From JBHHXR01 sp046757205 (GTDB lineage Bacteria; Pseudomonadota; Alphaproteobacteria; Rhodobacterales; Rhodobacteraceae), in contig JBHHXR010000044.1 of the NCBI GenBank assembly GCA_046757205.1, positions 1-17,256 on the forward strand: DNA of 17,256 nucleotides. The letters are read 5' to 3'. A model generated the notes under the pieces. The model searched no databases, was not told the DNA's origin, and saw only the letters and a program-made list of their open reading frames with translations. The position numbers were made by a program, and so were the translations under genes. Shown piece by piece: positions 14,587 through 17,256 of this stretch; the first letter of the stretch is position 1, and every line of letters starts with the position of its first letter.

Positions 14587-15291
14587 CTACAATTGGGCGG
14601 CAAGATCGGCCGCGACCGCACGCATTGCCGCGACGCGCCGGGCCAGCAGGTCGAGTTCGGCTTCCGCTCCCTCGCCGCTTTCGTCGACGAGTTCGAGGCC
14701 CCGGGTTTCGGCGAATTCCGCCTGCCGTCCGGCGGCGCCGTCGATGGCCTTCTGCATTTCGGCCAGGTTCGCACTGGCGTCGGCGACCTCAGCTTCGAGT
14801 GCGGCCCTGTCGGCAGTGCCCGCGGCCACTTTCGCCCTCAACGCGTCCAGTTCCGTGCGCTGAACGGCCAGCACTTCGCGCATCACGTTCAGCGTCGTCG
14901 CGATTTCCGCGTTGTTCTTGTCGAGGTCGGCGCGCAGACGTTCGAGCCGGTCCTCTTTCGTGGCGTATTCCTTCTGCAGGTACGCAACGTAGCTACCGGC
15001 CGCCGCCCCGGCGCCGAGGCCGATCGTGAAGCCGATGTTCCGGTTGCGATTCCGGTTGGTACCGGTGCCAATGCGCATGCCGATCGCGGTGCCGGCGGCG
15101 GCGCCCGCCAGCGCACCCTCGAGAACGGTTTTCTGCATCGCGGCCGACAGCGTTCTCAACCGCGCCTCGGGATCCTGCGCGGTTTCCTGTTTGGCTGCCT
15201 CGGGCGCCGGAGGGGCGGCGCATCCCGCCAGCACGAGCGTTGCCGACAGCGCGGCGGCGGTCAGTTTATTGGCAGAAAATCGGCCAGCCAT
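14587..15291 (-). CDS. Glycine-zipper lipoprotein with long helical tail
   Basis: This 234-residue lipoprotein is of unknown function. The signal peptide ends in a classical lipobox, LAGC, with lipidated Cys24; Ala follows, which suggests the outer membrane. Residues about 59-102 form a double glycine zipper: GALAGAAAGTAIGMRIG, then GFTIGLGAGAAAGSYVAY. The two are separated by an Asn-Arg repeat, TNRNRNRN (about 78-85). Such segments insert into or associate with membranes. The rest (about 104-232) is charged helix with heptad character, including EDRLERLRADLDKNNAEI and DLLARRVAAMRAVAADLAAQL. The ATG has AGGGAG six bases upstream. It overlaps the 3' end of the caspase-like gene by 31 bases, so expression of the two is almost certainly linked. 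Confidence 0.88.
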   Translation of the reverse strand: MAGRFSANKLTAAALSATLVLAGCAAPPAPEAAKQETAQDPEARLRTLSAAMQKTVLEGALAGAAAGTAIGMRIGTGTNRNRNRNIGFTIGLGAGAAAGSYVAYLQKEYATKEDRLERLRADLDKNNAEIATTLNVMREVLAVQRTELDALRAKVAAGTADRAALEAEVADASANLAEMQKAIDGAAGRQAEFAETRGLELVDESGEGAEAELDLLARRVAAMRAVAADLAAQL

Positions 15292-16856
15292 GCGTAGCTC
15301 CCTTCGGTTTCCTCTCTGACTTCGGAGACGTGACGCAGGAATATCTCCGCGTCCCGCACGAGGCGCCGTTCCAGATCCGTTATCCCGCGAGTCTGCCGGC
15401 GGCTGCCGAGTACGTCGACGGTCACGTCGGGCGGAATGAACCTGGCCGCGCGGTTGAGAAGTTCGTGGTAGTAGGTGCGGCTCTGGTCGAGGCGCAGAAG
15501 AATTTCCGCGTGCGACCTGCCTATCGCATCCCGGTCGGCGCGCGCCGCCTCCAGAACCGGCAGGGCGGACGGGTCCGTGCGCGCGATCTCGGCGATCTGC
15601 ACCAGCGCGTCGTCGGCTATGGTAACGGTCCGCTCGACACTTTTCAGGGCGACGAGATCGGTGCGGATACGCTGCGCGGTTGCCGCTGCCAGAAACATCG
15701 AAAGCCGGGCGGCGTCGGAATAGAGCTGGTCGATACTGGCGGCATCCGGGTTGCTCAGTTGCGAACGATAGGCGCTGAAGGCGCGTGCCAGATCGCTCAG
15801 CGCCAGATCGCCCAGGCCGCGCGCCTGCTGCATGTATCCCAGCGCGGCAAGCGCGGCGGCCACCGGTTCCGGTTCCGCCTGCGCCAGCAGTTCCGCGCTC
15901 GATTGCGCCGAGGCGGCACCGGCCAGACGCGCCTGGCGCAGCATCGATATCCGGTCCCTGGCAAACTGGCTGAAGAGCCCGTCGGGATACTTCCGCAGGT
16001 AGTCTTCGAACGGTTCCGGCTCGGAACTGTCGAAGATCCTGCGCCAGATCTGAAGCTCGCTGGCGTAGGCGTCGTCGATAGAGGCGCCGGCAGACTTGCC
16101 CGCCAGATAATGCTCGCCGAGCACCGCCTCCTCGACCCAGGGAACCTGCTGGCCCTGGGTTTCCAGAACCACGTCCTGGCGCACGCGGCCGAACATGATG
16201 CGCAGGTCGATGCCGGGCGTGCCGATCTGTTCCAGAAGAGACCCGGTGAATACGCTGTTCGCACCTTTCCCGTCGTAGGCGACGTTGCCGGGGTCCGTGG
16301 CGTAGGCATAGAGCAGACCGGCACCGCCCTTGGCGCGGACAAGTCCGCGCGCCGCCGCGCCCGATTCGGTAAACGGGTTATTACGGCAGGCGTCGAGGAT
16401 CAGGACGCCGACCTCCGGTCTTGCCGCTTCGAACACATCGCGTACCCGGCCCATCGTCACCGCGGCCTGCGCCAGTTCCGCCTCGTCCAGTCGATCGAAT
16501 TCCGTTGCGATCAGGTAGTTTTCGCCGGCCACCTGTACGCCATGCCCGGCAAAGAAGAAGAGCGCGATCTCGGCGTGGTCGGCCGCCGCGGCGAACCGCT
16601 CCAGCGCCGTTTCCATGCCCGCGCGGTCGACGTTCAGCGCTTCCGACACCGAAAAGCCGAGCGCGCGCAGTTTCTCACCAAGGGCGATGACGTCGTTTTC
16701 GGGATTGCGCAGCGCAAGCTCCGGCAGGTCGTAGCGCGCATTGCCGATCAGCAGCGCGACCCGCTCCCCTTCGGCGTCCGCCGCCACCGGCCATGCGAAA
16801 ACGAGCACCGCCAACGTCCGCAAGGCGACAGTCGGCCAAGATTTCCTCCAATGCAC
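15261..16856 (-). CDS. Exported caspase-like protease (peptidase C14 fold)
   Basis: This 531-residue protein has an N-terminal signal peptide (about 1-28, LRTLAVLVFAWPVAADA) and a caspase-like domain (about 31-255). The fold opens with RVALLIGNARYD and NPENDVIALGEKLRALGF. The catalytic histidine is His105 in FFFAGHGVQ and the cysteine is Cys157 in LILDACRNNPF, so the dyad is intact. A segment FEDYLRKYPDGLFSQFARDRI (about 283-303) is a linker often seen after bacterial caspase domains. The C-terminal part (about 310-531) is mostly helical and I do not recognise it. There is no ATG near the N-terminus. The GTG at 16854-16856 has AGGGG nine bases upstream and gives the signal peptide. Substrate and role are unknown. 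It heads a unit with two lipoprotein genes, which suggests envelope function. Confidence 0.9.
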   Translation of the reverse strand: MHWRKSWPTVALRTLAVLVFAWPVAADAEGERVALLIGNARYDLPELALRNPENDVIALGEKLRALGFSVSEALNVDRAGMETALERFAAAADHAEIALFFFAGHGVQVAGENYLIATEFDRLDEAELAQAAVTMGRVRDVFEAARPEVGVLILDACRNNPFTESGAAARGLVRAKGGAGLLYAYATDPGNVAYDGKGANSVFTGSLLEQIGTPGIDLRIMFGRVRQDVVLETQGQQVPWVEEAVLGEHYLAGKSAGASIDDAYASELQIWRRIFDSSEPEPFEDYLRKYPDGLFSQFARDRISMLRQARLAGAASAQSSAELLAQAEPEPVAAALAALGYMQQARGLGDLALSDLARAFSAYRSQLSNPDAASIDQLYSDAARLSMFLAAATAQRIRTDLVALKSVERTVTIADDALVQIAEIARTDPSALPVLEAARADRDAIGRSHAEILLRLDQSRTYYHELLNRAARFIPPDVTVDVLGSRRQTRGITDLERRLVRDAEIFLRHVSEVREETEGSYAWLADFLPIN

Positions 16857-16882
16857 GGATACAAACCCCTAGCGGCGGCGGT

Positions 16883-16912
16883 CAGTTGCCGCACCGTAAC
16901 AGGCGGCAATTG
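16883..16912. promoter_or_regulatory. Inverted repeat in the leader of the caspase gene
   Basis: TTGCCGC (16886-16892) and GCGGCAA (16903-16909) form a perfect seven-base inverted repeat around a ten-base centre. It extends to ten-base arms with one mismatch (16883-16892 and 16903-16912). It lies between a possible -10 and the GTG start, so it could be an operator or a leader hairpin. No regulator can be named. Confidence 0.45.
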
Positions 16913-16915
16913 CGA

Positions 16916-16921
16916 AGTATA
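16916..16921 (-). promoter_or_regulatory. Possible -10 element for the caspase unit
   Basis: The minus strand reads TATACT, five of six matches to the -10 consensus, in the only AT-rich part of the 126-base gap upstream of the caspase gene. The -35 at 17-base spacing, GGGCAC, is poor. A start near 16909 would place the inverted repeat at the very beginning of the transcript. Confidence 0.35.
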
Positions 16922-16982
16922 TCGTTTAGCCCCCGGCGGTGCCCCGGTCGCGGGATTGTGCCATGCCGGCCACGCCGGCCAT

Positions 16983-17256
16983 TCACACGCGCCAGGCCAG
17001 CACCCTGCTCTCGACCAGGCCGAGAAGGTGGTTCACCGCGACACCGAGGAGCGAAAGTATGGTGACGCCGACGAACAGGCGTTCGAGATCGTAGAGCGAG
17101 CCGGCCTCCAGGATATAGGCGCCGATGCCGTATTCGGCGCCGAGCATTTCGGCGGCGACCAGAAGGATGATGGCGATGGCCAGCGAGATGCGCAGGCCGG
17201 AGAGGATGCCGGGCATGGCGCCGGGCAGCACGATCTTGCGCACGATCGAGGCCCAG
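16983..17256 (-). CDS. ABC transporter permease (SsuC/TauC/NrtB-like), C-terminal fragment
   Basis: This is the end of an inner-membrane permease of the binding-protein-dependent type. It begins inside the EAA loop, ASIVRKIVLPGAMPGILSGLR, which docks to the ATPase subunit. Hydrophobic helices follow (ISLAIAIILLVAAEML and FVGVTILSLLGVAVNHLL), then the family's usual ending, here LVESRVLAWRV. The pattern AEMLGAEYGIGAYILEAG is typical of permeases for sulfonates, taurine, nitrate or related small substrates, and the substrate cannot be told. About 90 residues are visible of an expected 250-280; the start lies beyond the right edge. After its stop, GCCGGC-CAC-GCCGGC can form a short hairpin before the caspase gene, so the two units are probably separate. 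Confidence 0.9.
   Translation of the reverse strand, partial: WASIVRKIVLPGAMPGILSGLRISLAIAIILLVAAEMLGAEYGIGAYILEAGSLYDLERLFVGVTILSLLGVAVNHLLGLVESRVLAWRV

Overview
The window is high-GC DNA that reads as an alphaproteobacterium, probably Rhodospirillales-like. The evidence is a pyruvate dehydrogenase (PDH) operon whose E1-beta subunit carries its own N-terminal lipoyl domain, an FtsB-like gene just upstream of that operon, and a transketolase/phosphoglycerate kinase/class I aldolase cluster running divergently from a zapA pair. The taxonomic placement is inference. Coding density is high. No gap exceeds about 220 bases, and I see no tRNA, rRNA, CRISPR array or insertion sequence.

1-7164, all minus strand. 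From upstream to downstream this stretch holds a class I fructose-bisphosphate aldolase, an FtsB/DivIC-like septum protein, a lysine-rich coiled-coil protein made of two 100-residue repeats, and then pdhA, pdhB, pdhC and lpdA. lpdA runs off the left edge. The PDH genes would make a complete E1-alpha, E1-beta, E2, E3 complex converting pyruvate to acetyl-CoA. An extended -10 promoter lies just upstream of pdhA.

7272-12312, minus strand. Transketolase is followed by a 47-codon membrane ORF, phosphoglycerate kinase and a 528-residue exported protein, and then by the aldolase above. This is a central carbon cluster, but gapA, commonly next to pgk in related cluster arrangements, is absent here. 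The short ORF sits where it might be expected.

12534-13179, plus strand. A short coiled-coil protein and ZapA overlap by 8 bases and are transcribed divergently from transketolase. 13198-13999, minus strand: a BolA-like protein, a 29-codon membrane ORF coupled to it by a one-base overlap, and a CGFS monothiol glutaredoxin. BolA and CGFS glutaredoxins are known partners in iron-sulfur cluster handling.

14123-16856, minus strand. This three-gene unit encodes an exported caspase-like protease with an intact His/Cys dyad, a glycine-zipper lipoprotein with a long helical tail, and a second small lipoprotein with a coiled coil. The first two genes overlap by 31 bases. It is the best candidate for a poorly described system: an envelope-located caspase module. 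16983-17256, minus strand, holds the C-terminal end of an ABC transporter permease cut by the right edge.
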